Source of the DNA: Symbiodinium microadriaticum
Lineage: Eukaryota > Sar > Dinophyceae > Suessiales > Symbiodiniaceae
Reading direction: 5' to 3'
Length of the DNA: 64,000 nt
NCBI GenBank assembly: GCA_001939145.1
Contig: LSRX01000065.1
Location: 784,527 to 848,526 of the forward strand
Positions 31,460 to 42,930 of this stretch are shown here, piece after piece (positions within the stretch are counted from its first letter, which is position 1; each line of letters starts with the position of its first letter). A program made the position numbers and the translations under genes. The notes under the pieces were generated by a model. It was not told the DNA's origin. It saw nothing but the letters and a program-made list of their open reading frames with translations, and did not search any database.

Positions 31460-32362
31460 AGAAGTATGTACATATTGTAAAACCGATAACCCCAAACCCT
31501 TCACCCTACACAATCCCACTATATATATATATACACACGAAATTCCCTATATATGACCTTAAATTATTACATATATTACCTAAATTCACTCTATAATCCC
31601 TAATCCCTAAACTCTGCATCCTACAGAATCACTATATAACACCTATATACCCTATTAATCCCTATAAACTCCCTAGCAAAAAATGCATTCGGAGTGACTA
31701 CACAAACAAGGTGCTTCCGGACTGGCCCTGCAGTGCAACACTTGAAGCAGCTCATGAACCCTCAAGCCCCAAACCCGAAGCCGAAAGCAAGACTGAAACC
31801 AAAGCACACAAAGAATGGTTCCCACCATATTAGGTATATATATATATATATATAGGGTTTAGGACCTGAGATCGGTGTCTCCTATAATACCTCTTAAGTG
31901 TTGTAAAGGTTACACCGAATGTTCCCTGATTGCCGGTCATGAAAGCTCCGAAAGTGACACCTTAGGGTTTGGGGCTTGGTATTTAGGATTTATGGTTTTT
32001 ATGAACTTGTAGCTTCGATATAGCATTCATATAGGGGTGGGTGCATAAGCTAGCTACATAGGGGTGCGTGCTTAAACAATGCAACATTGTTGGGCTTATA
32101 GCATTCATATAGGGTGGGTGCTTAAGCAAGGGCTAAGTTTAGAATGATTGCTATACGTCGTATTCATGTGTAAGCACACCCAAACATCCCGGCCCAAAAG
32201 CCTGATCCCCGAGACGTTCCACGGAAAGCACTATATAGTGGCTGCAACCCTAAAGCCCACCCCCTATATGCTAATTCCCATGTCCCATAAAAGGGTTACA
32301 ATTTAAGACTGGATCCCGGCACTGTCTGCAAGCTACACGAACTTTGATTCCCCAACACGGTC
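31460..32362. other. AT-rich stretch with local duplications, no gene
   Basis: It contains (TA)n runs (31520-31535 and 31835-31853) and a local duplication of TAGCATTCATATAGGG plus GTGGGTGC (about 32021 and 32099). No protein-like frame was found. It is likely the downstream flank of the gene ending at 32363. Confidence 0.5.
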
Positions 32363-34110
32363 TTAGGTGAGGAGCCGGTTCGACCAAGCAGCCTTGCTTG
32401 GCATAGCCATTTCAGGACCATGCCGAAAGAGAGGGATGGTCTTCACGATTTCCCGCGCGAACTTCAAAGGATATTTCCTTGCAGAGTACATATACATACG
32501 GGGTTTGACAGATCGATCAGTACACCCTATATGATGCAGAGAAGGTTCTGGGTGGCTTTCAACTTGCTAGTTCCAGCAACTCGCCTCCTGCCTTTCTTAT
32601 CTTTCCAGGTTGCCAGGTGCTCATTAGTAGCAGGCCGGTCTGCTTTATAAAGTTTACCCGCATCGAATTTCCGGATCAATGGTGAATTACTCCACAGCAC
32701 CGTCCGCTTCGGGATGCCATGACCCCACTTGCGAAGCCATAAAGCTTGTTTGTAGGTCTAGGCTGCATGTTCAAGTGTCAAGCAACACGGAAGCACAAAT
32801 TGATCTTGCATGCAACCAGAAAGCAGAAATTCCCCATGGCAAATATTTCCGAAGCATCCATTGAAAACGATCATGAAGATAGAGCAGACTGGACCCCGGC
32901 TGTTCCACCAGCCACGTAGATCCCATGATGTGTGCCAGGATCAGCATCAGGATGGACCTGCGGCACAGCAGCTTTCTCAGTTGGCTAGGTTCCGGGGTCA
33001 ATCATTCCTGGCCTGCTGGTGAATTGGTTGGCTTCCATGACGGATTGTCGGGTTGTGTTCCCCATTGGCGTCAGCACTGTGCGTCTCGTCGTGCCGCTGC
33101 TCATGAAGACATAAGTTGAGCACTCCACCCCAAGGCACACCAATGCTTTGCGGCTGCAGAGCATCATCTGGAGAGCGAGCCTGCAGCTTAGATCTTGGCA
33201 ATTGCACATCTAGTTGTATGGAATCATGCCATATGGTACTGAAAAGCCATCATCAATTTGCATGCCTAGGCACAGGTATCCTGCTGCTGTGTTCATATCC
33301 ATGGAATTATTCTGCTGGTCGTGACATTTGTCGTAAATGCAGTCATGGACTAGCGCATGCCAGCCCGAAGCCACAGACAAACGACTGATGTGACCACATC
33401 CAGCGAAAAACTCCAAAACATCGTACACTCGGTCAGAGAAAGGGGGCGGTTGCTTCATCCACGACACCATGAGCAAAATGGCGAGGAATGCCTCAGATGA
33501 GCAATCAACTACATATGTATACATAATATGCTAAAAGCATGCATGTAAGCATTGTTGTGTCAGAGTGACTTTGGGAACTTGCAACTTCATCAAATATCGA
33601 ACAATCTCTTGAATCTCGACAAAAGTTAACATCGCCATGGCTTCAAAACCAGCCGGAATGACACACACCTTAGTATCTCAGTATGGATTACTGCATGGCG
33701 CTTACCCCATGTAGATTTGCACACGGTCCTTTACACATGGTTCAGGTGATTATATATATATATATACACATGCACACATATATATAGGTTTAGAGTTTAG
33801 GGTTTATATGGGCTTATATAGAGGGATATATTTAGTATGATACACATTTAAGCTTTAGTTGTGGCTACGGAGTTTCTGGTTTCACAATGGAGATTTTTAG
33901 ATGCTTCTGTGGGAAGGAGTGCACACAGCAGCAAAGAGCCATATCTGCAGCATAATGCATGGCTTTCCAGCAGAACTTCTCAGCAGTCGTACACAACAGC
34001 TGTATCGAATGACTCAATAAACTGTGGCAGGCTGTCGAGTCTGGCCCACACCCATCTTCATGAGCGCGGCGACGTTCTGCCCACGCCTCATAGTGCCTGC
34101 GACACAATAG
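32363..34110 (-). CDS. LEFFAG-type SAM-fold-like protein, multi-exon
   Basis: Exons in translation order: about 33880-34094 (HYEAWAERRRAHEDGCGPDS, uncertain), 33555-33668 (VCVIPAGFEAMAMLTFVEIQ), 33274-33491 (DRVYDVLEFFAGCGHISRLS, then SMDMNTAAGYL), about 33020-33198 (CLGVECSTYVFMSSGTTRRT), 32830-32984 (MGSTWLVEQPGSSLLYLHDR), 32548-32744 (LWLRKWGHGIPKRTVLWSNS, then GRRRVAGTSKLKATQ) and 32363-32478 (KYPLKFAREIVKTIPLFRHG, stop at 32363-32365). LEFFAGCGHIS resembles motif I of SAM-dependent methyltransferases, and the Pro-Cys-like position reads ECST. I recall this arrangement (LE(L/F)FAG, then CSTW/YVFMSRG, EQPxSSL, GTSKLKxTQxYP) from multicopy dinoflagellate proteins. The catalytic role is unknown and cytosine methylation would be speculation. 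Two splice joints do not show canonical GT donors by eye. Confidence 0.7.
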
Positions 34111-34330
34111 TTTCAACTAGATATAAAATCTCAACTGAATGTAAGTGAGCATCCACATGCAGCAGATCGGCACCACATGCTGCAAACACTTCTTTTCCTG
34201 CTAGGCAGCAAAGTAGCCCTGCATCTAGGTTCACCCCGGCCCAGATGTGCCCAGATTGATGTTAATCCAGGATCGTTGCCCAACTGGGCGAGTCCGTGTA
34301 CGGAACTTTCTTTCAAAAGCTTACATTAAG

Positions 34331-35280
34331 GTGCCATTAGGCTTATAGGTTTTTGGGGTTTAGGATTGGGGGTTTTAGGGTTTTGGGCTTTAGGGCTAAG
34401 GGGTTTTGGGTTTTATAAGAATATAGGGGTTTTAGGGTTTTGGGTGGTCTTTTTAGACAATCGAGCATTGAGTAAACAAGGGGCATTAGGCTTATAGGTG
34501 TTTAGGGGTTTAGGATTGGGGGTTTTAGGGTTTTGGGCTTTAGGGCTAAGGGGTTGTGGGTTTATAGGACTTTTATAAAAATATAGGGGTTTTAGGGTTT
34601 TGGGTGGTCTTTTTAGACAATCGAGCATTGAGTAAACAAGGGGCATTAGGCTTATAGGTGTTTAGGGGTTTAGGATTGGGGGTTTTAGGGTTTTGGGCTT
34701 TAGGGCTAAGGGGTTGTGGGTTTATAGGACTTTTATAAAAATATAGGGGTTTTAGGGTTTTGGGTGGTCTTTTTAGACAATCGAGCATTGAGTAAACAAG
34801 GGGCATTAGGCTTATAGGTGTTTAGGGGTTTAGGATTGGGGGTTTTAGGGTTTTGGGCTTTAGGGCTAAGGGGTTGTGGGTTTATAGGACTTTTATAAAA
34901 ATATAGGGGTTTTAGGGTTTTGGGTGGTCTTTTTAGACAATCGAGCATTGAGTAAACAAGGGGCATTAGGCTTATAGGTGTTTAGGGGTTTAGGATTGGG
35001 GGTTTTAGGGTTTTGGGCTTTAGGGCTAAGGGGTTGTGGGTTTATAGGACTTTTATAAAAATATAGGGGTTTTAGGGTTTTGGGTGGTCTTTTTAGACAA
35101 TCGAGCATTGAGTAAACAAGGGGCATTAGGCTTATAGGTGTTTAGGGGTTTAGGATTGGGGGTTTTAGGGTTTTGGGCTTTAGGGCTAAGGGGTTGTGGG
35201 TTTATAGGACTTTTATAAAAATATAGGGGTTTTAGGGTTTTGGGTGGTCTTTTTAGACAATCGAGCATTGAGTAAACAAG
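34331..35280 (+). repeat. 160-bp tandem repeat, five identical units plus one variant
   Basis: Units start at 34481, 34641, 34801, 34961 and 35121 (GGGCATTAGGCTTATAGGTG) and appear identical base for base. A divergent unit of about 150 bp precedes them (34331-34480). Each contains several TTTAGGG-like motifs and ends GACAATCGAGCATTGAGTAA. The recurring 77-codon minus-strand open frame is a by-product of the period and not a gene. Confidence 0.97.
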
Positions 35281-35468
35281 GGCAGGACCCGATATCAGAT
35301 CATTCGATAGCACAGGATGTTCCGAACATGAACAGAACACACAATCACGTAGACGTAGCTGCAGCAGACACTCGCTGGAGTTTCTCCGTGCTGCTTTTTC
35401 TATGAAACTAGATTGCAAAACATGTGTCAAGGAACACATGCAGTATATGGCCACCATAAGAGCATCCA

Positions 35469-36974
35469 TCAGAACTCGCTGTCCCGAACAAACTGGGAAG
35501 CCTTCTCACGGGCAATACGCATGTAGTCCTCCAAGGATGCGGACTCCTTGAAGTGCGGCTTGACCGCCTTCCACCAATCGTCCTGCATGGTACTATATAT
35601 TTCGCGTTTATCGATCTGCATGATATAATATAGGGTCTATAGGGTCTAGGGTCTAGGGTTTAAGGTTTAGGGTTTAGGGTTTAGGGTTCGATGGGTTTTA
35701 TGAACGTATTATTTCTAAAGGAGATGAGGGGACTTCAACCCGAAACAAACCTGCACTGCATGACTCTGAAACCCGAGAACCAAACTTGAGGTCTATAGTT
35801 TGTTGGTGGATGCTAGCATGTCCTCCTTTTTGCCAGGGCACTTCGTGATGTGCGGCCTGACCTCTACATCATAAACGTCCCTCAACGCCACCCACTGGCT
35901 GCTGGCAGGCTCAGACGTAGGGCACCAGCGCCTGGCGAAAGCCTTTTGCTTTACTCCCTCAGCAGGCACGTCCTCTGTCGGTTTCGGCTTCTTATTGCTG
36001 GCTTTCGACTTGGGGAGCTTTTTTTCGGGAGTCTTCGGTGTCGCTGCCTTGCCCTTGCTTGCACAGACAGTCTTCGCTGTAGCTGCCTTGCGCTTGTTTG
36101 TCCCAGCGGTCTCCGTGGGAACCGCAGGTGCAACTGCCTTGCACTTTGCGGCAGCCGGCTTTTTGGTAGGCCGCTCAGCCTTCGGTGCACTGCAATCTGC
36201 ATCCATGTGTGCTGCCTTCTTGGGAGGGGTGACAATGTCAATGTTGTGGGCTGCAGCCTTTCCACGTCCCCTACCACGTCCCCTACCACGTCCCGTCTTT
36301 GCCTCACCCTTCTTTGCGCAACCCCCTTTGCTAGGACGCCCCGGACCACGAGCACCCCGACCCCGGCCTCGACCCACCTCCACTGCAGCCTCAAACTGAT
36401 CCGATCTGAACAGTTGGCCCTGCACAAGGGATTTACAATCTGCAGGGGCTTCAATTTATAACCGCATATAGCTTGAATCCCTGTAGGGTTTAGGGTTCAG
36501 GGTTTACAAACAAATTAGGTATTCAAGCTATTTCTCTGCTGGTGTCTAGATCATTGAATCCCATAGAGTTTAATGGGCCTTGTAGTCCAGAACACTGGAG
36601 TCGGCACCTGGCGGTGGGACTACTTCAGGCTCATCCGGCGAGGCTGTTGGTGGAGCAGCCTCCTCTGTCGATGCTGCCGGTGGAGCAGCCTCCTTCGTCG
36701 ATGCTGTTGGTGGAGCAGCCTCCTTCGTCGATGCTGTTCGTGGAGCAGCATCCTCCGATGCTGTTGGTGGAGCAGCCTCCTTCGTCGATGCTGTCGGTGG
36801 TGCAGCATCCTCCATGGAGGCTGTTGGTGGAGCAGCCTCCTCCGATGCTGTTGGTGGAGCAGCATCCTCCGATGCTGTCGGTGGAGCAGCATCCTCCATC
36901 GATGCTGCTTCAGTCACATTACCCATAGCCACATCCACACAATAGTCTGCATCCTCGAGTTGTGTTTCGACCTG
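35469..36974 (-). CDS. AT-hook-like, Lys-rich protein with A-P-P-T-A-S repeats
   Basis: Exons in translation order: about 36560-36974 (VETQLEDADYCVDVAMGNVT, then about nine (S/T)xEDAAPPTAS-type repeats), about 35800-36421 (FEAAVEVGRGRGRGARGPGR, GRGRGRGRGRGK, then Lys/Ala/Pro-rich sequence, then EVRPHITKCPGKKED) and 35469-35582 (DDWWKAVKPHFKESASLEDY ... RDSEF, stop at 35469-35471). Each exon begins after a clear AG. The GRGRGRGK block looks like an extended AT-hook and, with the histone-H1-like Lys/Ala/Pro tail, suggests DNA or chromatin binding in the nucleus. A further piece near 37040-37160 (RKKISERRLAKAAASAVQHA) may be the preceding exon. No family name is possible. Confidence 0.65.
36630..36905 (-). 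repeat. Coding minisatellite (27-30 bp units)
   Basis: Nine or ten imperfect units of GTTGGTGGAGCAGCCTCCTC type stay in frame and encode acidic A-A-P-P-T-A-S repeats on the minus strand. Unit length is always a multiple of three, which supports coding. Confidence 0.8.
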
Positions 36975-37194
36975 GCTGGGGTCTATGCCTGAGTCGCATG
37001 CACAGTTCTGCAACCAAGCACTTTCCATATACTCTGTGCAATATCATTTGCAGACTAAGAGCAGGGAGGACGACTGTTCAGGGGAGCAGCATGCTGCACC
37101 GCAGAAGCTGCAGCCTTTGCAAGTCGCCTCTCGGAAATCTTCTTCCTCGGGATAGCACTGCCCCGAACATTGACAAATAATGGTTGGGTTGAGT

Positions 37195-37640
37195 GTTTAA
37201 CTCTATATATAGGGTATTTATAGGGGTTTAGTTCTGCAGCAAAGCTGCAAAAGATTGGGTTTAGGGCAGATGGGGTTTGGGGGTTTAGTTAAATATAAAT
37301 ATAATTGTTGTATAAATTTGTGCAGCAATGCTGCAACTGATTAGGTTTATAGGGTTTGGGGTTTAAGGTTTTATGCGTTAGTGATATGTGGACTGGTGTT
37401 TTAGTGCAGCAAAGCTCCAATAGATTAGGTTTGGGGTTTAGGGTTTTATGGGATTTTATAGTATAGGGGTTAACTATATAGTTCTATAATAAAGAGCTTT
37501 ATATAACAAAGCCCAATCTGCAATCGAGAACCCACTACACTTTGATCTGAATGCTACAATATACAGTTAACTTATAAGCCTGAACATTGAGTAAAATAGG
37601 GATTACACTGTATAGGGCTCTCTGGGGGTCTATAAGCGGC
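37195..37640. repeat. Spacer with palindromic GCAGCAAAGCTGC motif repeats
   Basis: Three imperfect copies of TGCAGCAAAGCTGCAA, each followed by GATTAGGTTT-like sequence, start near 37226, 37321 and 37404, spaced about 80-95 bp. TTTAGGG-like patches lie between them. No gene. Confidence 0.65.
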
Positions 37641-37769
37641 TTAGTTATAGTGCAGTAACAGACACCCAAATTGACCAGCCCTGGAAAACCGAGTTGAGTA
37701 AAGTGTGACATCCATCAATCTTGCACTCCCCTGAACACAAAAAGCACACATCATAAAACAGGATGACGC

Positions 37770-38842
37770 TAAGCATCCTCAGTTCCGAAAGGCGTGCCAG
37801 CCGCTCTTCCACCGTCGGCCCAGCCTTCTGCGCGGCATTCTGCGGGGAGGCCACCGTGAGAAGGGAGGTAAAAGCTGGTTTCCTCACGAGTTGGCACTCA
37901 AAGACATGCTCCTTCTTTGCAGGGGCTTTTGCAGGGGATGATGCTTTCTCATCAGATGAGGTGGCAGTGTTCGAATTGGGACCCGCATCGCAAATCGGGG
38001 CCGGGGATGGAGTTGGCACTGGGCTGGATATAAAGGAAGGATAGGGATCCAGGAGTGCCACCTGATGTCCCGCTTCATCCCATTCCACCCCAAAGTTCCC
38101 CTCGGCCAAATTAGCCTCATCATCATCATCAGGTCGCTCGACCTCATCATCATCGTTTTCACCTCCAGAGTCACCAGCAGCGGCACCCCACTTTGCCAGC
38201 ATCATGTCCATGAACGGCTGGAGCATCGGGTCCTGCCGCAAAACACCATTCATAGGCTGTAGCCGACTCCCTGAAATTTGGATTGTATGCTTAGCCAGTA
38301 TACTTGTATATAGACCAATTTTCCCAGAGCCCTGTCCCGGAAGTTCGTCATACCCGTGCGGTATCTCCTTACCAGGAAAGAAACGAATCTTTTGCAGCCC
38401 CATTCATCTGTGTACTGGCACACCGTGTCCGGCTTTTGGACCAGGAGGCGATAGACCTCCCTGACCTGTGTATAGTCTAGGAAACTGTAAACATGCAGCA
38501 TAATCTATCAAAATTGATCCATATAAACCTGAAATAAATCGGGAAACCACTCACATCAGTCCAAATAAAGGAGTCGAGTCACTTCTTCTCGGATCCAATT
38601 GATAGGAGGACTCTTGGGGAGGGCACTGCAGTCAACCCAAGCTCTCATGAGGGGCATCATGACGAACCGATTGAGCTTGAGGGATTTCTTGTTAGCCACC
38701 CCCGTTGCAGCTGGATTCGGCCAGGTCAGCAATTTGCTGTGGCTCCGCAGCTGCTCACGCACCAGGTCGCTAGCATCCCATGCCCTTGCTAGCTCATGCT
38801 TGGGTGGCCATGCAGAGGCTGCTCGGTCCTCCCCCATCGGCC
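37770..38842 (-). CDS. Three-exon minus-strand gene segment, unknown function
   Basis: Exons: 38560-38842 (MGEDRAASAWPPKHELARAW, then KSLKLNRFVMMPLMRAWVDC), 38316-38465 (VREVYRLLVQKPDTVCQYTD, then FVSFLVRRYRTGMTNFRDRA) and about 37770-38256 (PMNGVLRQDPMLQPFMDMML, then an acidic DDDEVERPDDDDEANLAEGN, then a Ser/Pro/Ala-rich linker, then VEERLARLSELRML). The middle intron (38257-38315, 59 nt) is a clean GT-AG intron that joins the frames in phase 0. The mixture of a folded N-terminal part and a long acidic, low-complexity tail is common in nuclear proteins. No family recognised. The 3' end could join to the exons at 36.5-37 kb, which would make this the upstream half of the AT-hook-like gene. 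Confidence 0.6.
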
Positions 38843-38989
38843 CTAACTTATGTATCACTATACACTGCAATGCGTCCTTGATCATAGCAACATGCAAGCA
38901 GCATCTTGCGTGTCTGGCAATGCATGCACTCAGATAAAATAATGCAATGAAGCAGGCCTTGCAAACAGCAAGCCACCACAGGTGCAAGG

Positions 38990-39470
38990 CCAGGTAGGTG
39001 AAGTAGGTCCTGCATTTTTACTTGATGGTGCATGGGGGTTTCAAATTTATACCCTATATAGTCATATAATTTAATTCTTGCAGACACCATATAGACCTCC
39101 GAACCCCTAATATAACCCTATAATCCCAACATGTCGGGTGTTGCATAGTTGGATGGGTTTTGGATTCCGGGTTTTGTTTTTGGGTTTCTATAGTTGCTTT
39201 TCTATTGAGACGAAAGCAGTTACCACAAAGACCTGCATGAAGAAGAATTACATATTACTAGCTTGTATCTGATCAAATTGATCCCAAAAGCCCCAATCTA
39301 TTAAAGCATAGACACCTGGATCCACAAGACAGGTCATTGCTACAGTGAGGCCCATCTGAGACCCAGATCGAAAGACTGCATTGTCGACTTCTAGAATTGC
39401 TCATGGTTTGAAGCCCCGACGATGATCTTGTTTAGGGTTTAGGGTTTAGGGTTTTGTGGTTTACATTCCA
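38990..39470. other. Spacer without supported gene
   Basis: Mostly AT-rich unique sequence with one TTTAGGG tract (39430-39457). A small candidate exon before it (about 38890-38990, minus) is uncertain. Confidence 0.4.
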
Positions 39471-39479
39471 TACAATTGT

Positions 39480-40390
39480 CCCCGCGCGGGGCCCTAGTAG
39501 GATAAAACATCGCTCCTCCACCGGTGTTTGCAGTGGCCCGTGACGGCCTTGTAGATCAGAACAGAGGTCCTGGAACGGTGTTGAACACAGCAGACATCGA
39601 AAGACGATCTCATGTAGAAATGGTCCTCGGAGCAGAAGTGAAGCAGCCGGTGTTGGCCACGTAGATCTGAATGGTCCTGCAGCATGCGCTATTGCGTATC
39701 TAAACCGCATCGATACAGAATAATGTCCTCGACGTGGGGAGGCGATGGTAGACTTGAGCGGTCCTTCCACACAGGTTTGGGTAGGAACCAATTTGAATAT
39801 ATTAGTTATGCTGCAGGTCCTCGACCCGGAAGTGAAGTGGCCCCTCCTGGCGCTGTAGATCTGAATAGTCCTGAAGCCATGCAAATTTGACTATATTCAT
39901 CACAGCAACTCGGTATGTGTGTCCTCGACCCGGAAGTGAAGCCGCCCCTGCTGGCCGTGTAGAACTGAATCGTCCTTTCACGTAGGTTCACTCGGTATGC
40001 AGCGAGCATCATGTATACTCTAGGTCCTCGACCCGGAAGTGAAGTGGCCCGTGTTGATCTGAATGGTCCTTCCATGCAAATTTGGCTATATATTGAGCAC
40101 AGCAACTCGGTATGTATGTCCTCGACCCGGAAGTGAAGCCACCGCTGCTGGCTGTGTAGAACTGAACCGTCCTTTCACACAGGTTCACTCGGTATGCAGA
40201 GCATCATGTATGCTTTATAAGTCCTCGACCCGGAAGTGAAGTGGCCCGTGTTGGCCGTGTAGATCTGAATGGTCCTGGAATGGAGTGCTGCAAGTTGCAA
40301 TTCTACAACTTTAAAACTTTAAATATGGTCCTGGACCCCGAAGTGAAGCGGCCCGTGTCGGCCGTGTAGATCTGAAAACTCCTTCGGTAT
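39480..40390. repeat. About 100-bp repeat array with a conserved 21-bp core
   Basis: The core GTCCTCGACCCGGAAGTGAA recurs near 39818, 39923, 40024, 40119 and 40221, with weaker forms near 39630 and 40327. Each is followed by GGCCGTGTAGATCTGAATGG or the variant TGTAGAACTGAATCGTCC. The two variants alternate, so the higher-order period is about 200 bp. No frame is convincingly coding. The function is unknown. Confidence 0.85.
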
Positions 40391-40494
40391 GCAACAATTA
40401 TATACACTTTAGTCGATCACCCAAACAAGCCGGCCTGGATTCCAAAGGTGGTGATACAAAGAATGGCAAGGAGCATGCAGGCCTGCCGATTACA

Positions 40495-42030
40495 TTAATG
40501 GGATTTGGATGCACAGTTCAGATCACATGCAGCTGCATTGTCGTCGAACAGCCATGCATGCCTCTGTAGCGGATCAGCACCAAACGGGGCAATCAACACT
40601 CCAGCTTGCCACACCTGCGATGGGTCTTGCATGTACATTGGTTTTGGATGCATTGTGGTGCACTCAACAATAGAATGCAATCTATTTTTGCGGTGTTCCC
40701 TCCGCATGACGGGTATTACTCGAAGCTTCATGTCCAGCGCCCTTCAGCACGCATCACGTCCATCGAGCATCAAAGCCAGCAGGTCACTGAAGTGATGGCC
40801 CACCTGAAGAGCGCTGGATGGTCTACGTCATGTGACAAAAGCGAAGTGCGTGCTGCTGACAAGCTGTCGAGCCTTTAGTAAAGATCATTCGGAAGTGTCT
40901 GCATATTCCTCCGTCTCGGATGTTTTGCACCACATGCTCTACGATGACATCGCCCGAGGAAGGTGTCTCCTGAAGGATAGAGCATGCATGCATACATATC
41001 CTTGTAATCTGCTATAACACTGGAGCCAAAGTCCTGATCCGTATAGATCGCTCTCGCACAAGTCACCCAGAAGATGTTGTTCATCTTGAGGAGTCCTGCG
41101 TGCATGGTGGGTTTTGCTCGGGTCTATATAGTATATTTTAAGAATTTTTATGGTGTTTATTGGGTACTTAAAGTATAGTTCCGTGCCTTCCAAAGCTAGA
41201 GATGGGGCTGCATTTGAGACTCTCGGGTATGCCAGTTGTGGATTTTGCAATGTAAAGCCCTAAACCCTAAAACCCTAAACCCTGAACCCTAAAACCCTAA
41301 ACCCTAAACCCTAAACCCTAAAATCCATAGGGTCTACAGCTAGCATTTCGAGAGGGTCGGGTTCCGTCCATAACGCCCTCATGCAAGTGCCCTGAAACTA
41401 TACCCCTAAAGCCCAAGCTCACAATCAAAGCACATTCTACAAGAAGCCCCATAAAATCACAAAGCCATCCTTCTTCGTGGCACAGCTCCAAGCTCGCTGG
41501 CGAGCAAGAAGACAAGCAGGCAACCATCGCCATTGACATCGCACAAGACCCTGTAAAAACCCCCGGCCAGGAAACGTGGTGCTGTATCAAAAGCTGCATG
41601 CATATCGATCAAATCAGACTGCAGTCTGTGCCACACAGCACACATGCATTCCCCACAAAGCATGCAGGGCTTGGGGCAGGAGGGTGCGCCTCCTCAGGTG
41701 TCCATGGCTTTTGGGAGACAAACTATATTAGAATAGGCCACGAACATATATGTTCCTATCATACGTGATCACCCAATCGAAGCCAAAACTTAGCCTGCAA
41801 TGAGGCTCGATCTGCATGTAGGATCAAGTGTGTCATCATGCATGCACTGATTGTTGCGCATGCATGTTTCGAGCCACGCAGCATCTCCGACAGCTGCGCG
41901 CGTGCACCCATTCATCCACTTCATCAGCGTTTTCATCCACCTCGGCCGCAAAAAAAACGCTCGCAAACATGTCCTCGGGCAGGGTGGGTTCATCCAGAAA
42001 AACGCTCGCACAGGGATCCGACCTCAAGCG
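40495..42030 (-). CDS. Candidate exons of a minus-strand gene, unknown
   Basis: Pieces in translation order: about 41895-42027 (EPTLPEDMFASVFFAAEVDE, acidic), about 41457-41650 (FLAGGFYRVLCDVNGDGCLL), about 40995-41098 (open in two frames, either NNIFWVTCARAIYTDQDFGS or EQHLLGDLCESDLYGSGLWL) and about 40495-40722 (LRVIPVMRREHRKNRLHSIV, then APFGADPLQRHAWLFDDNAA). Each has protein-like composition and AG-type borders, and they lie in order on one strand. Frame linkage was not proven. A plus-strand frame at 40690-40878 (HLKSAGWSTSCDKSEVRAAD) competes with the last one. It may continue into the exons at 38.8 kb. Confidence 0.45.
41250..41325 (-). repeat. CCCTAAA array
   Basis: About nine CCCTAAA units between candidate minus-strand exons. 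Confidence 0.9.
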
Positions 42031-42242
42031 AAAAAACGCTCTCACAGAAAACCCTGCTAACCCCTGATTCCGCCAGATTCCGCTCGAATTTGTGAAAAAA
42101 GGTTTTTTATCTAGGAACCCTCTTTTCTTGAAGTGCCCCTTTTTTTTGCAACAGAAGGTTCCCCAGGTAGGGTTTTAGGACTTATAAGGTTTAGGGCTTG
42201 CGGTTTGGGGAACCCTTCCGGATTTCGTCATCTCCAAGCCTC

Positions 42243-42400
42243 TGGCTATTCTGTCTTCATAGGTCCCCTCTGTCGCAGAGGATTCTGAGGTTTGGGTGCT
42301 TCAAGGCGCTGAGCGTCAACCTTTCGAGCCAGCAGTGGGTCTGGCTGGCATTGCCGATGGACCTTGCATCGGCCATAGCTAATGGTGAGACGGTTCGGCA
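42243..42400 (+). CDS. Candidate exon, unknown
   Basis: It follows an AG border (CTTCATAG). One frame reads EDSEVWVLQGAERQPFEPAV, another ILRFGCFKALSVNLSSQQWV; both are protein-like. The piece is isolated between telomere-like tracts. Confidence 0.3.
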
Positions 42401-42563
42401 TTGAGCCGCCCAATCCCTGCTCAAGCTGATACATTTTAGGGTTTAGGGGGTTTAGTGTGTAGGGGGAAGGGGGTTTAGGGAACCCCAAACCCTAAACCAT
42501 AAACCTTTTACGAGCGAACAGCAAGGCATGAACGTGAGATGATTTGCTGTTTCGGCCCCCAGA

Positions 42564-42719
42564 GTCTCCATGTACCTTTATAGTAAATACTTGAGCCGTA
42601 CAGGGATCCCTTTGTAGGTGCTTTTAAGGCTTAAGTATCTACTAGAAAGGCTTAGAGGGATCCCTATATAGCTAGTTTAAGGGCTTACAAGCATCTTCTA
42701 TAAAGGTACATGGAGCCTT
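42564..42719. mobile_element. Foldback (MITE-like) element, family B, copy 2
   Basis: A 156-bp element with ends AGTCTCCATGTACC and GGTACATGGAGCCTT. It contains nested palindromic tracts (AAGTATCTACTAGAAAGGC) and is longer than copy 1. Unique, possibly coding, sequence follows (MLLNVRRSHFGRGGPGWWP, plus strand). Confidence 0.75.
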
Positions 42720-42930
42720 TGCGACCGCTATGCTCCTCAATGTCCGGAGAAGCCACTTCGGGCGAGGAGGGCCGGGCTGGTGGCCCACCATCAGCTACCT
42801 CGGATCGTCTTTTGCGTTGTGGGTTTAGGGTTTGGGGACCTCGGATCGTCATAGAGTTTAGGGTTTAGGGTTGAATCCTCAAATGCATGGCTTTTGACCT
42901 TGCCAAAGATGGGGCATGCATATCACAAAA

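Noticed and set aside
34331..35280. CRISPR-like array
   Set aside because: Units of 160 bp are contiguous, with no unique spacers, and the window is eukaryotic.
34413..35469. Series of five 77-residue minus-strand open frames of identical sequence
   Set aside because: They repeat every 160 bp because the DNA is a tandem repeat; the translation is low-complexity K/P/N and contains the translated telomere-like motif.
39818..40240. CCGGAAGT inside the array core as an animal ETS-factor site
   Set aside because: ETS factors are an animal family and the host appears to be a dinoflagellate; the match is best explained by chance within a homogenised repeat.
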